NCBI GenBank assembly: GCA_030670165.1
Contig: DAOVCF010000029.1
Span: forward strand, 1 to 13,590
Length of the DNA: 13,590 nt
Source of the DNA: Candidatus Stahliibacteriota bacterium
GTDB taxonomy: Bacteria; Hydrothermota; Tepidihabitantia; B3-TA06
Reading direction: 5' to 3'
Below, one piece after another: positions 5,254-12,143 of the stretch (positions within the stretch are counted from its first letter, which is position 1; the number at the start of each line of letters is the position of its first letter). A program made the position numbers and the translations under genes. Under the pieces are notes generated by a model, which worked only from the letters and a program-made list of their open reading frames with translations, was not told the origin of the DNA and searched no databases.

Positions 5254-7602
5254 TTGATAAAAAACCTGTTCGGGTGCGGTCTGTTTCTTCTAACCGCCGC
5301 GCAGGTCTGGGGAGTAGACTTCCTGAGGGCTGGTGATTCTTATGCGATCTCCGCCGATGCCGAGGGGGCCAATACCTGCTACGACGCCGCGATGCTTGAG
5401 GACCCCAGGCTTTCACTTGACATGGAGTTTCTTCTCAGAAAGAACCGCGTTGGTCGAGAGCTGGGGGATGAGGAGTTGGCCCAGGCCATACTGCTGCGAG
5501 CCCAGAACCTGGCGGTATCCGGCAGTGAGATCGGACGAACGAGCTTTCTTCTGGGGCTGAACGCGTTCTTCGTTGACGACTACGCCTCGGCTCAGGATTT
5601 CTTCTCCAAGGTGCTTCTTTATCATCCCGACCCTCCGCTTGAGGTGCTGTACTATCTGGGCTGGACACTCTACAAACGATGCGATTACGATGCGGCGCGG
5701 AACGTGTTTCTCAATCTGGCTGACCTTAACCAGGGGCAGTTCTCTTCAGAGGAGCTCAACACCCTTCTTGCCGCAACGGACTTCAATACCGCCAGCTTGG
5801 AGGTGGCAAAAACGCGTCTCGAAGACGCAGCTTCCTATCCGAGGGGTGCCTGGTACCGTGAGGAGGCCCTTTACCTTGCAGGATATTCGGCGTTTCGCAT
5901 CGACAGCATAGACCAGGCCAGGGGTTTCTTCTCCGAACTCGAGGACAGCACGCGGCGCATCTACAGCCTTGCGTGTCTTGAACTGGCGGAGGGACATTTC
6001 GAGGAGGCCGCCTCTCTGTATTCCCGGCTGGACGCCGAGGCCTTCAGGTACGGACAGGCGGTTTCCCTCTATCTGGACGGTAGGTTGAGCGAGGCGAAAA
6101 GATTGGGGAGAGACTATCTGGATAAAAATTCCCAGGGCGCTTTCGCGGCTCAAATCTATCTTTTACTGAGCGTTATCGAACGCGACCGGGGTCGGCTCCG
6201 CCAGGCAACAAGCCTGATCGAACGCGGGCTCGAGCTGAACTCCGAACACCGGCCGGTTCTGCTGCGAGCGCTTGCCGAGACCCAGTTCGCCCGCAAAAGA
6301 TACGCCGACGCGCTCGAGGCTTTCACCGAGCTGTTTAACTCCTATCCAGAGGGGCTTAGCGATGAGACCGCCAGACTGCTTGCGGCACGCAGTCTGTTCT
6401 ATCTCGGGGAGACCGATTCTGCAGAGACCAGCCTGAGAGCGCTTCTCGGCGTGACCCGCGATGAGGTGGTTGCAAACGAGGCCCACTACTATCTGGGTGA
6501 GGTTGCCGCACGCAGAGGGGATTATCTTGCGGCCGCCGAAGAGTTCGCCTGCGTAAAGGAAGGTTCCCTTTATGCGCGTGCTCTTAAGAGAAAGGGGGAG
6601 GTGCTTGCAAAGGGTGGGCAACACACCCGGGCCATAGGAGCTTTCCGGGCAGCACTTGATGTGACAACCTCCAAGGACGAACGGGATGAGATACTCCTTG
6701 CCATAGAGGAGAGTCGCCTGGCACTTGGAGTCTATTCCGATCGGATCACGATGCTCAAGCAATACATAGAACGTCACCCTGACGCTGTCCGCAACCCCGA
6801 GCTTCAGCTGCAGATTGCACTTGAGTACGTTGAGGAGAGCAACTGCATCGCCGCCATGCATGAGATCAACAAGCTGCTTGCTCGTTACCCCGACTCCGAG
6901 GCCGCGGCGGAAGCCCTTGAGTATAAGGCGCGCTGTCAGCGCCGTCTGGGTAAGATAGATGAAGCCATCGCCACCTATCGCGAGATTCCCAAGCTTTCGC
7001 CGCCCTCCGCCGTGCTGATGCGCTCCCAGACGGAGCTGGCCCGGCTTCTCTGCTCCCTCGGGCGGGACGGCGAGGCCCTTGCCGTTTACCGCGAGCTTTC
7101 AACAACCAGCCGCGGCGCCGCAGACAGGGCAACCTTCACCTTGGCTATGGCAGAGATATACTACTCCCAGGGTAACCATCAAACCGCTGCTGATCTTATC
7201 CAGGCCGCGATCACCGAAAGCTCCAGCTCGTCGGTCCTGAAGCAGGGGTTCCTCTTAGGGATAGAGGTGGAGCTTGCGCGCGGCGATATTATCGCTGCCG
7301 GCTCCTACGCCAGGCATTACCGGAACCGGTTCGGCGAGACCGCGGACTACCTTTTCCACCGCGCTGCGCTCGACCGCGCATCCGGGAAACTCCAGGATGC
7401 CTTCTCGGCGTATAAGGCGGCGGCGGCGCGCTTGCCTGAGGGATCTGAATCCCGCATAGACGCCTTGATCGGTGCGGCCCAGGTCGCTCGATTGCTCGGG
7501 CGCACGGACGAGGCAAGAGGGTTGCTTGAAGAGGCGGCACTTGAGGTCCAGATAGACCGTCAGCGCATTGAGATAACACGAAGACTGCAGGCCCTTGAGT
7601 AA
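5254..7602 (+). CDS. Secreted multi-TPR repeat protein
   Basis: The 782-aa product begins with a probable signal peptide (MIKNLF, then GCGLFLLTAAQVWG) and is otherwise nearly all helical TPR-type repeats. Clear units are near residues 100-122 (LGLNAFFVDDYASAQDFF), 129-155 (YYLGWTLYKRCDYDAARNVF), 443-471 (KGEVLAKGGQHTRAIGAF) and 552-583 (YKARCQRRLGKIDEAIATY). There is no lipobox cysteine at the cleavage site; C8 is inside the hydrophobic core. Such proteins act as periplasmic or outer-membrane-associated scaffolds in diderms; no catalytic domain is seen. Translation appears to start at a TTG after GAGAGG; an ATG further in would remove the signal peptide. The last 8 nt overlap the next gene, so it is co-translated with the pseudouridine synthase, to which no functional link is obvious. 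Confidence 0.8.
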   Translation: MIKNLFGCGLFLLTAAQVWGVDFLRAGDSYAISADAEGANTCYDAAMLEDPRLSLDMEFLLRKNRVGRELGDEELAQAILLRAQNLAVSGSEIGRTSFLLGLNAFFVDDYASAQDFFSKVLLYHPDPPLEVLYYLGWTLYKRCDYDAARNVFLNLADLNQGQFSSEELNTLLAATDFNTASLEVAKTRLEDAASYPRGAWYREEALYLAGYSAFRIDSIDQARGFFSELEDSTRRIYSLACLELAEGHFEEAASLYSRLDAEAFRYGQAVSLYLDGRLSEAKRLGRDYLDKNSQGAFAAQIYLLLSVIERDRGRLRQATSLIERGLELNSEHRPVLLRALAETQFARKRYADALEAFTELFNSYPEGLSDETARLLAARSLFYLGETDSAETSLRALLGVTRDEVVANEAHYYLGEVAARRGDYLAAAEEFACVKEGSLYARALKRKGEVLAKGGQHTRAIGAFRAALDVTTSKDERDEILLAIEESRLALGVYSDRITMLKQYIERHPDAVRNPELQLQIALEYVEESNCIAAMHEINKLLARYPDSEAAAEALEYKARCQRRLGKIDEAIATYREIPKLSPPSAVLMRSQTELARLLCSLGRDGEALAVYRELSTTSRGAADRATFTLAMAEIYYSQGNHQTAADLIQAAITESSSSSVLKQGFLLGIEVELARGDIIAAGSYARHYRNRFGETADYLFHRAALDRASGKLQDAFSAYKAAAARLPEGSESRIDALIGAAQVARLLGRTDEARGLLEEAALEVQIDRQRIEITRRLQALE

Positions 7603-8500
7603 CAACATTCCACCGCGCGTACAGAAGTTCCTTTCCAACCGGGGAGTGGCCTCGAGGCGAATGATAGAGACCTGGATGCGCGAGGGGCGGGTGCTCATCA
7701 ACCAAAAACCGACCAAACCAGGGGATACCCTGCGGGAGCAAGACGAAATCACGGTGCTTGACGTGGATAGAACCGTGCTCTACCGCGCCACCCTCAGAGG
7801 GGTCTGGGATGAACGCTCCTCTAAATGGCTCAAGCGAGGCTTTGAGTACTGGGCGGTCAACAAGCCGCGAGGTGTGCTCGCCTCCACACGCGACCCTCAT
7901 CACAAGAACATGGTTACGCACCTTGTCCCTTCTGCAACGAGGGTTTTCCCCGTGGGGCGTCTGGACAAGGAAAGCGAGGGGTTAATCCTTTTGACCTCTG
8001 ACGGTGAGCTATGCCACCGCCTTACCCATCCACGGTTCGGCGTCATCAAACGCTACCGGGTTACACTCGATCGGCCCCCCTCTCGGGATACGATTGCCGC
8101 CGTTGAGAGGGGCGGGGTTATGCTGGATGACGGTCCCACGCTGCCCGTGAAGGTCAACGTTATCTCGCCCCGCCTTCTTGAGCTTTCCATGCGGGAGGGG
8201 CGCAAGCGTGAGATCCGCAGGATCGTCGAACACTTCGGATATCGCGTCGTTCGACTGGTCAGGGTGGGGTTCGGACCTGTCGAGCTGGGTGATTTGCCTT
8301 TGGGTAAAGCCCGCGAGCTGACCTCAGATGAGGTAGCCGCGCTGCGCCGGGCGGTAAAACGTCCTCACCAATCGGTTGAGAACAGGGCCACTGAGAGGCT
8401 GAACCGGCGTCCTGCGTCCGGCAGACCGGGCCAGCGCTGGGGCCGGCGGTCGAGCAGATCGTCCGCTCGCAGGGCGACGCGAAAAGGCTCGCGTTCGTAG
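7595..8500 (+). CDS. RsuA/RluB-family ribosomal RNA pseudouridine synthase
   Basis: The 301-aa product starts with an S4 RNA-binding domain (about 5-65: VQKFLSNRGVASRRMIETWM). The catalytic domain follows, with VNKPRGVLAST (about 90-100) and PVGRLDKESEGLILLTSDGEL, where D124 is the catalytic aspartate. REGRKREIRRI and LVRVGFGPVELGDLPLG are typical of the RsuA/RluB/RluE/RluF subfamily. The S4 domain favours RsuA, RluB or RluF; which rRNA uridine is modified cannot be decided here. Residues from about 250 form an Arg/Ser/Lys-rich tail, and the part encoded by 8365-8500 lies antisense to the convergent outer-membrane gene. The TTG start overlaps the TPR gene stop (TTGAGTAA). Confidence 0.9.
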   Translation: MSNNIPPRVQKFLSNRGVASRRMIETWMREGRVLINQKPTKPGDTLREQDEITVLDVDRTVLYRATLRGVWDERSSKWLKRGFEYWAVNKPRGVLASTRDPHHKNMVTHLVPSATRVFPVGRLDKESEGLILLTSDGELCHRLTHPRFGVIKRYRVTLDRPPSRDTIAAVERGGVMLDDGPTLPVKVNVISPRLLELSMREGRKREIRRIVEHFGYRVVRLVRVGFGPVELGDLPLGKARELTSDEVAALRRAVKRPHQSVENRATERLNRRPASGRPGQRWGRRSSRSSARRATRKGSRS

Positions 8501-9690
8501 AGAACCCCGCACCCCAGCAGCGCGTAAGAGGATTCATAAACCTCTCCGCTTCGGCGTTCACCGCTTGCCCCTATCAACACAAACGCTTCCAACGGGGTAA
8601 ACTTCACAGACATCGAGTCGGTTAGCTCCCAAAGCGGCGTCCATGGGGTCTGGGGTTCTGAAAAGCCAAGCCGGAGCTTCCCGACAAGGGAAAGCTTGTC
8701 TCGCTCCAGTTTGGCTCCCACCTCGCCTCCCGTTTGATTGAAATCAAACAATTCAACCTGAGGAAACCCCTGGGGTACTGCTTGCCAGAAGATGGCCTGT
8801 CCCTGTTCGGTGAAGATGGACACCTCTACCCCCTCGTAGCCCGCTCCTATGTGGAGGCGGTCTGCAAGGATGTGTCCCTGCACTTGTGGTGCAAGGGTTG
8901 CCTGAACGGGTGCAAAGAGCACGGAATCCAGCAAAAGCGGGGTCTTGCGGCGGTAGCAGCCTTCGAATTTAAGGGATAGATTGCCAAGCACTGCAACCAG
9001 GTTCAGGCTGGCCCCTGCTCCTGCCGGATTATTCTGCGCCGGGGCGAGGCGTCCCTGAATGCTCGGGGTGATGAGTATGAATCCGGCCTGATATTGGAAA
9101 ATGGCATCGGTTAAAAATTCCATTCCTTCCGGGTTCAGCATGGCCTGAGTCTTTGAAAGCATCTTAGCCCACGGTCTCGCTACAAAAATTCGCGCCGTAG
9201 CCTGGCCTCCGCTGCGTTGGGCTCCGCTCATCGTAGAGGTGTAGGCCTGCGTCTCGACTCCTACCAGGAAATCGGAGTGATGCCAGAGGCCTTGAAGCGA
9301 AGCGTCTGCATACGAACGAGACCCCGCTGAAGGACGATCAAACCCTTCGGGGAGGGCGGTATTCTCGTAGCGCAGACCTTGTATTCCCGCAGCAATCTGC
9401 AGCGATTTGATGTTGGCTACAAGCCGGGTCTTTCCCAGTTGCTCCAGGCCGTGGAAGTGGTCTGCCCTCTCATGGATCGAGAGTGCGGTGTGGCTTGACA
9501 GGAAGGGGCCGTCCTGACGAGCCAGAAGTTCGAATCCGAACGGAGCGCCCAATGCCATACCTACACCCAGGGTGTCGTGTTCGAGAGGTATGACCACCGG
9601 TCGTTCGTGGGGGGGCTCAAGCTCAGGGGGAGGGGGCAGCTCTGGCATGATCGGTTGTGTGAAGAGCAGTACGGTGAGCAGTGGATTCAT
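8365..9690 (-). CDS. Predicted beta-barrel outer-membrane protein
   Basis: This 441-aa protein does not match a named family that I can identify. It has a short hydrophobic N-terminus (MNPLLTVLLFTQP) without the usual basic residues, then a proline-rich stretch (PELPPPPELEPPHERP). The rest is alternating beta-type sequence rich in aromatic and small residues, such as FSLSVALFSTDW at the end, with a terminal aromatic residue as in many outer-membrane barrels. DDLLDRRPQRWPGLPDAGRRFSL near the C-terminus recalls the last strands of TonB-dependent receptors (xxLFDRRY..PG.P..GR.F), but no plug domain is visible and the length suits a smaller barrel. The ATG overlaps the mtnA stop (ATGA). The last 136 nt overlap the convergent pseudouridine synthase gene. 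Function unknown. Confidence 0.7.
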   Translation of the reverse strand: MNPLLTVLLFTQPIMPELPPPPELEPPHERPVVIPLEHDTLGVGMALGAPFGFELLARQDGPFLSSHTALSIHERADHFHGLEQLGKTRLVANIKSLQIAAGIQGLRYENTALPEGFDRPSAGSRSYADASLQGLWHHSDFLVGVETQAYTSTMSGAQRSGGQATARIFVARPWAKMLSKTQAMLNPEGMEFLTDAIFQYQAGFILITPSIQGRLAPAQNNPAGAGASLNLVAVLGNLSLKFEGCYRRKTPLLLDSVLFAPVQATLAPQVQGHILADRLHIGAGYEGVEVSIFTEQGQAIFWQAVPQGFPQVELFDFNQTGGEVGAKLERDKLSLVGKLRLGFSEPQTPWTPLWELTDSMSVKFTPLEAFVLIGASGERRSGEVYESSYALLGCGVLYEREPFRVALRADDLLDRRPQRWPGLPDAGRRFSLSVALFSTDW

Positions 9691-10721
9691 TTCCGCAGGC
9701 TTTTTGAGTAGGGGGTGGAAAGGACGCCCCTCTCAGTGACGATCCCTCCGATCAATCCTGCAGGGGTTACGTCGAAGGCGGGGTTTGCTACAGAAGCGTC
9801 CCTGGGGGCCGTACGGCAGGAGGCGAACGCTCTGACCTCATCCGCAGAGCGTCTCTCTATAGGAATCTTGGCTCCGTTCTTCAAGCTTAGATCCACACTG
9901 GACGACGGCGCCACGACCCAGAATGGAACCTTGAAATGTCTGGCCAGGATAGCCAAACCGTAAGTCCCGATCTTGTTGGCCGTATCCCCGTTTGCCGCGA
10001 TGCGGTCTGCTCCGACGAGGATTACGTCAAGTTCTCCCATAACGCTGGCGAGCGCCGATTCTGTTACCAGGGTATATGGAATCTTCCACTGCGAAAGCTC
10101 CCATGCGGTAAGGCGAGCGCCCTGCAGCAGCGGACGCGTCTCGGGCACCACCACCCGGATCCTCTTGCCTGAAAGATGGGCCTTGATTATCACACCGAGT
10201 GCCGTGCCAACCCCTGGTGCGGCCAATGCACCTGTGTTGCAGTAGGTGCCTACCTTCATGCCTTTGCGTATGAGTTTCTGACCGTGCTCGGCCATGGTGA
10301 ACGAACGTTCTTCCTCCTCCCTCCATATTGCAAGGGCCTCGGCAACGATCTTATCCCTGGGAGGCCTTCTCTCAACCAAAGCCTTCATCCTGTCCAGAGC
10401 GATGAAGAGGTTGAGGGCGGTTGGTCGGGTTGCGGCAAGTTTTGGGATTCCTCCAAGCAGCTTTTTGAAAGCAGCACCCTTACGTGCGGCATGGGCTACG
10501 GCCAGTGCGGCCGCCACCCCGATCAGCGGGGCACCGCGTACCGCCAAATTTCGGATGGCCTTGCAGGTCGAACTTATATCCGCAAGCTCCAGATAGCGTT
10601 TTTTGAGGGGCAGTTCGCGCTGGTCAAGGACGGCAAAGCTGCGTTGATTCCACCTCAATGCGTTGTAAGGTGGTTTTAAAGAATAAGGGGGGCGCTTCGG
10701 CCCCCCTTGTGTTTGGGACAT
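9687..10721 (-). CDS. mtnA: S-methyl-5-thioribose-1-phosphate isomerase (MtnA, aIF2B-like fold)
   Basis: The 344-aa product shows the MtnA/eIF2B-alpha-type pattern: RGAPLIGVAAALA (about 62-74), TRPTALNLFIALDRM (98-112), catalytic-type cysteine C161 in TYCNTGALAAPG, and D239 in VGADRIAANGDTANKIGTY. MtnA isomerises 5-methylthioribose-1-phosphate to the ribulose form in methionine salvage. Related ribose-1,5-bisphosphate isomerases share the fold, but RPTALNL supports MtnA. No other salvage genes are nearby. The start is uncertain. The ATG at 10721 overlaps the HU stop (TAATG), but codons 5-15 are encoded by the HU terminator hairpin and do not look like MtnA. Family-like sequence begins at ALRWNQRSFAVLDQRELP, so a TTG at 10658 (giving 323 aa) is an alternative, though no ribosome binding site is seen there. 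Confidence 0.88.
   Translation of the reverse strand: MSQTQGGPKRPPYSLKPPYNALRWNQRSFAVLDQRELPLKKRYLELADISSTCKAIRNLAVRGAPLIGVAAALAVAHAARKGAAFKKLLGGIPKLAATRPTALNLFIALDRMKALVERRPPRDKIVAEALAIWREEEERSFTMAEHGQKLIRKGMKVGTYCNTGALAAPGVGTALGVIIKAHLSGKRIRVVVPETRPLLQGARLTAWELSQWKIPYTLVTESALASVMGELDVILVGADRIAANGDTANKIGTYGLAILARHFKVPFWVVAPSSSVDLSLKNGAKIPIERRSADEVRAFASCRTAPRDASVANPAFDVTPAGLIGGIVTERGVLSTPYSKSLRK
10685..10708 (-). terminator. Rho-independent terminator of HU, inside the annotated 5' end of mtnA
   Basis: AAGGGGGG (10685-10692) pairs perfectly with CCCCCCTT (10701-10708), and one more C-G pair extends the stem. On the minus strand it is preceded by A-rich AAACACAA and followed by TTATTCTTT. It lies 13 nt past the HU stop, where an HU terminator is expected, but within the first 15 codons of mtnA if that gene starts at 10721. 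Confidence 0.75.
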
Positions 10722-10996
10722 TATTTGTCGATTGCCTCGCGAAGGGCCTTTCCGGCCTTGAAGACCGGGCGCTTGCGAGCCTTGATCCTGATCTCTTCGC
10801 CCGTGCGCGGATTGCGGCCCTTACGTGCCTTGGTGCGACGCACCATGAAGGTGCCGAAGCCGACGAGAGGTACACGCTGGCCCTTCTTAAGAGCCTTCGT
10901 GACCTCATCTATCATCGTATTTACGGCTGCTCCGGCCGCTTTCTTAGTGACGCTCGCGTTTTTCGCGATCTTTTCAATCAGTTCTGCCTTTGTCAT
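10721..10996 (-). CDS. HU-family DNA-binding protein
   Basis: The 91-aa product is a complete HU/IHF fold: N-terminal helices (MTKAELIEKIAKNASVTKKA), the beta-arm region with the family signature GFGTFMVRRTKARKGRNP followed by RTGEEI, and the C-terminal PVFKAGKALREAI. It is a small basic nucleoid protein that bends and compacts DNA. HU is more likely than IHF because there is no IHF-specific partner or sequence. It has its own strong promoter (11028-11055) and AAGGAGG before the ATG, consistent with high expression. The stop overlaps the possible mtnA start, and a terminator lies 13 nt past the stop. Confidence 0.95.
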   Translation of the reverse strand: MTKAELIEKIAKNASVTKKAAGAAVNTMIDEVTKALKKGQRVPLVGFGTFMVRRTKARKGRNPRTGEEIRIKARKRPVFKAGKALREAIDK

Positions 10997-11027
10997 TTAT
11001 GCGCCTCCTTGATCAAAGGTTGCTTAG

Positions 11028-11055
11028 ATTATAGTAAAGACGGGGCTTTTGTCAA
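11028..11055 (-). promoter_or_regulatory. Strong sigma70-type promoter of the HU gene
   Basis: On the minus strand a perfect TTGACA (11050-11055) and a perfect TATAAT (11028-11033) are 16 nt apart. The -35 is within the recurrent AGGGCTTGACA 11-mer. It lies just past the stop of the Sua5-phosphatase gene and about 30 nt upstream of the HU ATG, making HU an independent transcription unit. Confidence 0.85.
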
Positions 11056-11059
11056 GCCC
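11043..11059 (-). terminator. Possible weak terminator of the Sua5-phosphatase gene, overlapping the HU -35 box
   Basis: On the minus strand GGGCTT and AAGCCC form a 6-bp stem around GACAA, followed by CGTCTTTAC. It begins 7 nt past the upstream stop codon. The stem contains the HU -35 hexamer, so terminator and promoter would share DNA. The T-tract is poor. Confidence 0.35.
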
Positions 11060-11066
11060 TCTCGCG

Positions 11067-12143
11067 CTAATTCGCTTGAGTCAACACTTTCTTTATCTTG
11101 GGGCAAATAGAGTGAATATATAGTTGAATTTGCTGATAAGTGCGTTTGTAGATTCCCGGAGAACCTCCTATAGGATCGTCTATGTTCCGACCGTGGGGCC
11201 ATGGTTTGGGGAATCCGGTTAGAAGGAACGTGCGGTCGGAGAAACGTGCATACCGTCTGCGGATGCTTAGAAGATGACCGCGGGTCATGGCCAGTATGAG
11301 ATCGGCCCAGGCAGCAAGCCCTTCGCTCAACTTCTTTGAACGGTGATCTTCAAGGGAAAGCCCTTGTTCACGCATGACCATCCTGGCGAACCGCGCGGCT
11401 CGTGATCCTTTGGCTGCCGACAGGCCTGCGCTTCGGACGTTCACGCGAGGCGAGACGCAACGCGCTCGAAAGAGGGCCGCCGCCATAGGAGAGCGGCAGG
11501 TGTTGCCGCCGCATACGAAAAGCACGTTGAGTTCCTGAGGGGAAGCCAGGCAGGGAGTCTTATTCAGACGTCTTGCGACCGTCCAGATCGAGCAAGCTCC
11601 CTTGCGAAGGATGGCCGGCCTTTCCCCCGTAAGATCGACAACAGTGGAGGCGATAGGCTTTGAATCCAAGCTCTCCTGAGAGGCGTTCCCTTCCACCAGC
11701 GCCACCCCCGCAACCAGCCCATCAGGAAGGTTGGCTGGATCTCGCAGCTCCTGCCCCGAAAGGTTGGCCGAGGTGGCGATCAGAGGGCCTGTGCGGCGGG
11801 CGAGCGCACGAAGCGATGCGTCCATGGGAAGTCTTACACCGACGGGTTCTTTCCCCCTCTCTCTTGCGGGAAGGATCAAAGTTACCCTGCCGGGCAGCAG
11901 GCGTTCGAGAGCCAGTTTTTGCATCTTACTTTGAATGTTAATCCTTTCGGCAAGCTGCTTGCGTGAGCCGAACATCCGGGCAAAGGGTTTTTTACTGTTC
12001 CTTCCCTTCAATCCCCTCAATCTTCGTTCACCTTCAGTGGTATCCTTTACAAAGATGCCGGGCACGGTGTCGGTGGGCAGAATCGCGAGCTCGCCTCGCT
12101 TGAGCACCGCTGCGGCGCGTTCAATCGCTTGTCGGCTCAACAT
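11067..12143 (-). CDS. Fusion: Sua5/YrdC threonylcarbamoyl-AMP synthase plus arginine-phosphatase-type LMW phosphatase
   Basis: The 358-aa product joins two enzymes. Residues 1-190 are a YrdC/Sua5 domain with ILPTDTVPGI (21-30), the KxR region LKGRNSKKPF (45-54) and SANLSG (125-130). This domain makes threonylcarbamoyl-AMP from threonine, bicarbonate and ATP for the tRNA t6A37 modification. Residues 205-355 are a low-molecular-weight phosphatase with the P-loop VCGGNTCRSPMA (nucleophile C211, R217) and the acid motif DDPIGGSPG (D323). The threonine in GNTCR (T215), where tyrosine-specific members usually have isoleucine, is the feature linked to protein-arginine phosphatase activity in B. subtilis YwlE. 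There ywlC (sua5) and ywlE are near neighbours, so the fusion may fix an old gene pair. The ATG overlaps the end of the transporter gene by 23 nt. No frameshift separates the halves. Confidence 0.9.
   Translation of the reverse strand: MLSRQAIERAAAVLKRGELAILPTDTVPGIFVKDTTEGERRLRGLKGRNSKKPFARMFGSRKQLAERINIQSKMQKLALERLLPGRVTLILPARERGKEPVGVRLPMDASLRALARRTGPLIATSANLSGQELRDPANLPDGLVAGVALVEGNASQESLDSKPIASTVVDLTGERPAILRKGACSIWTVARRLNKTPCLASPQELNVLFVCGGNTCRSPMAAALFRARCVSPRVNVRSAGLSAAKGSRAARFARMVMREQGLSLEDHRSKKLSEGLAAWADLILAMTRGHLLSIRRRYARFSDRTFLLTGFPKPWPHGRNIDDPIGGSPGIYKRTYQQIQLYIHSICPKIKKVLTQAN

Noticed and set aside
6163..6861. 232-aa open frame on the minus strand inside the TPR gene
   Set aside because: It lies entirely antisense to a well-supported repeat protein, has no ribosome binding site or recognisable domain, and reads as a codon shadow.
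7289..7921. 210-aa open frame on the minus strand across the TPR/pseudouridine synthase junction
   Set aside because: It is antisense to two conserved genes, is Arg/Pro/Gly-rich as expected for shadow frames, and has no motif.
10176..10679. 167-aa open frame on the plus strand opposite mtnA
   Set aside because: mtnA motifs on the other strand are clear and this frame shows nothing recognisable.
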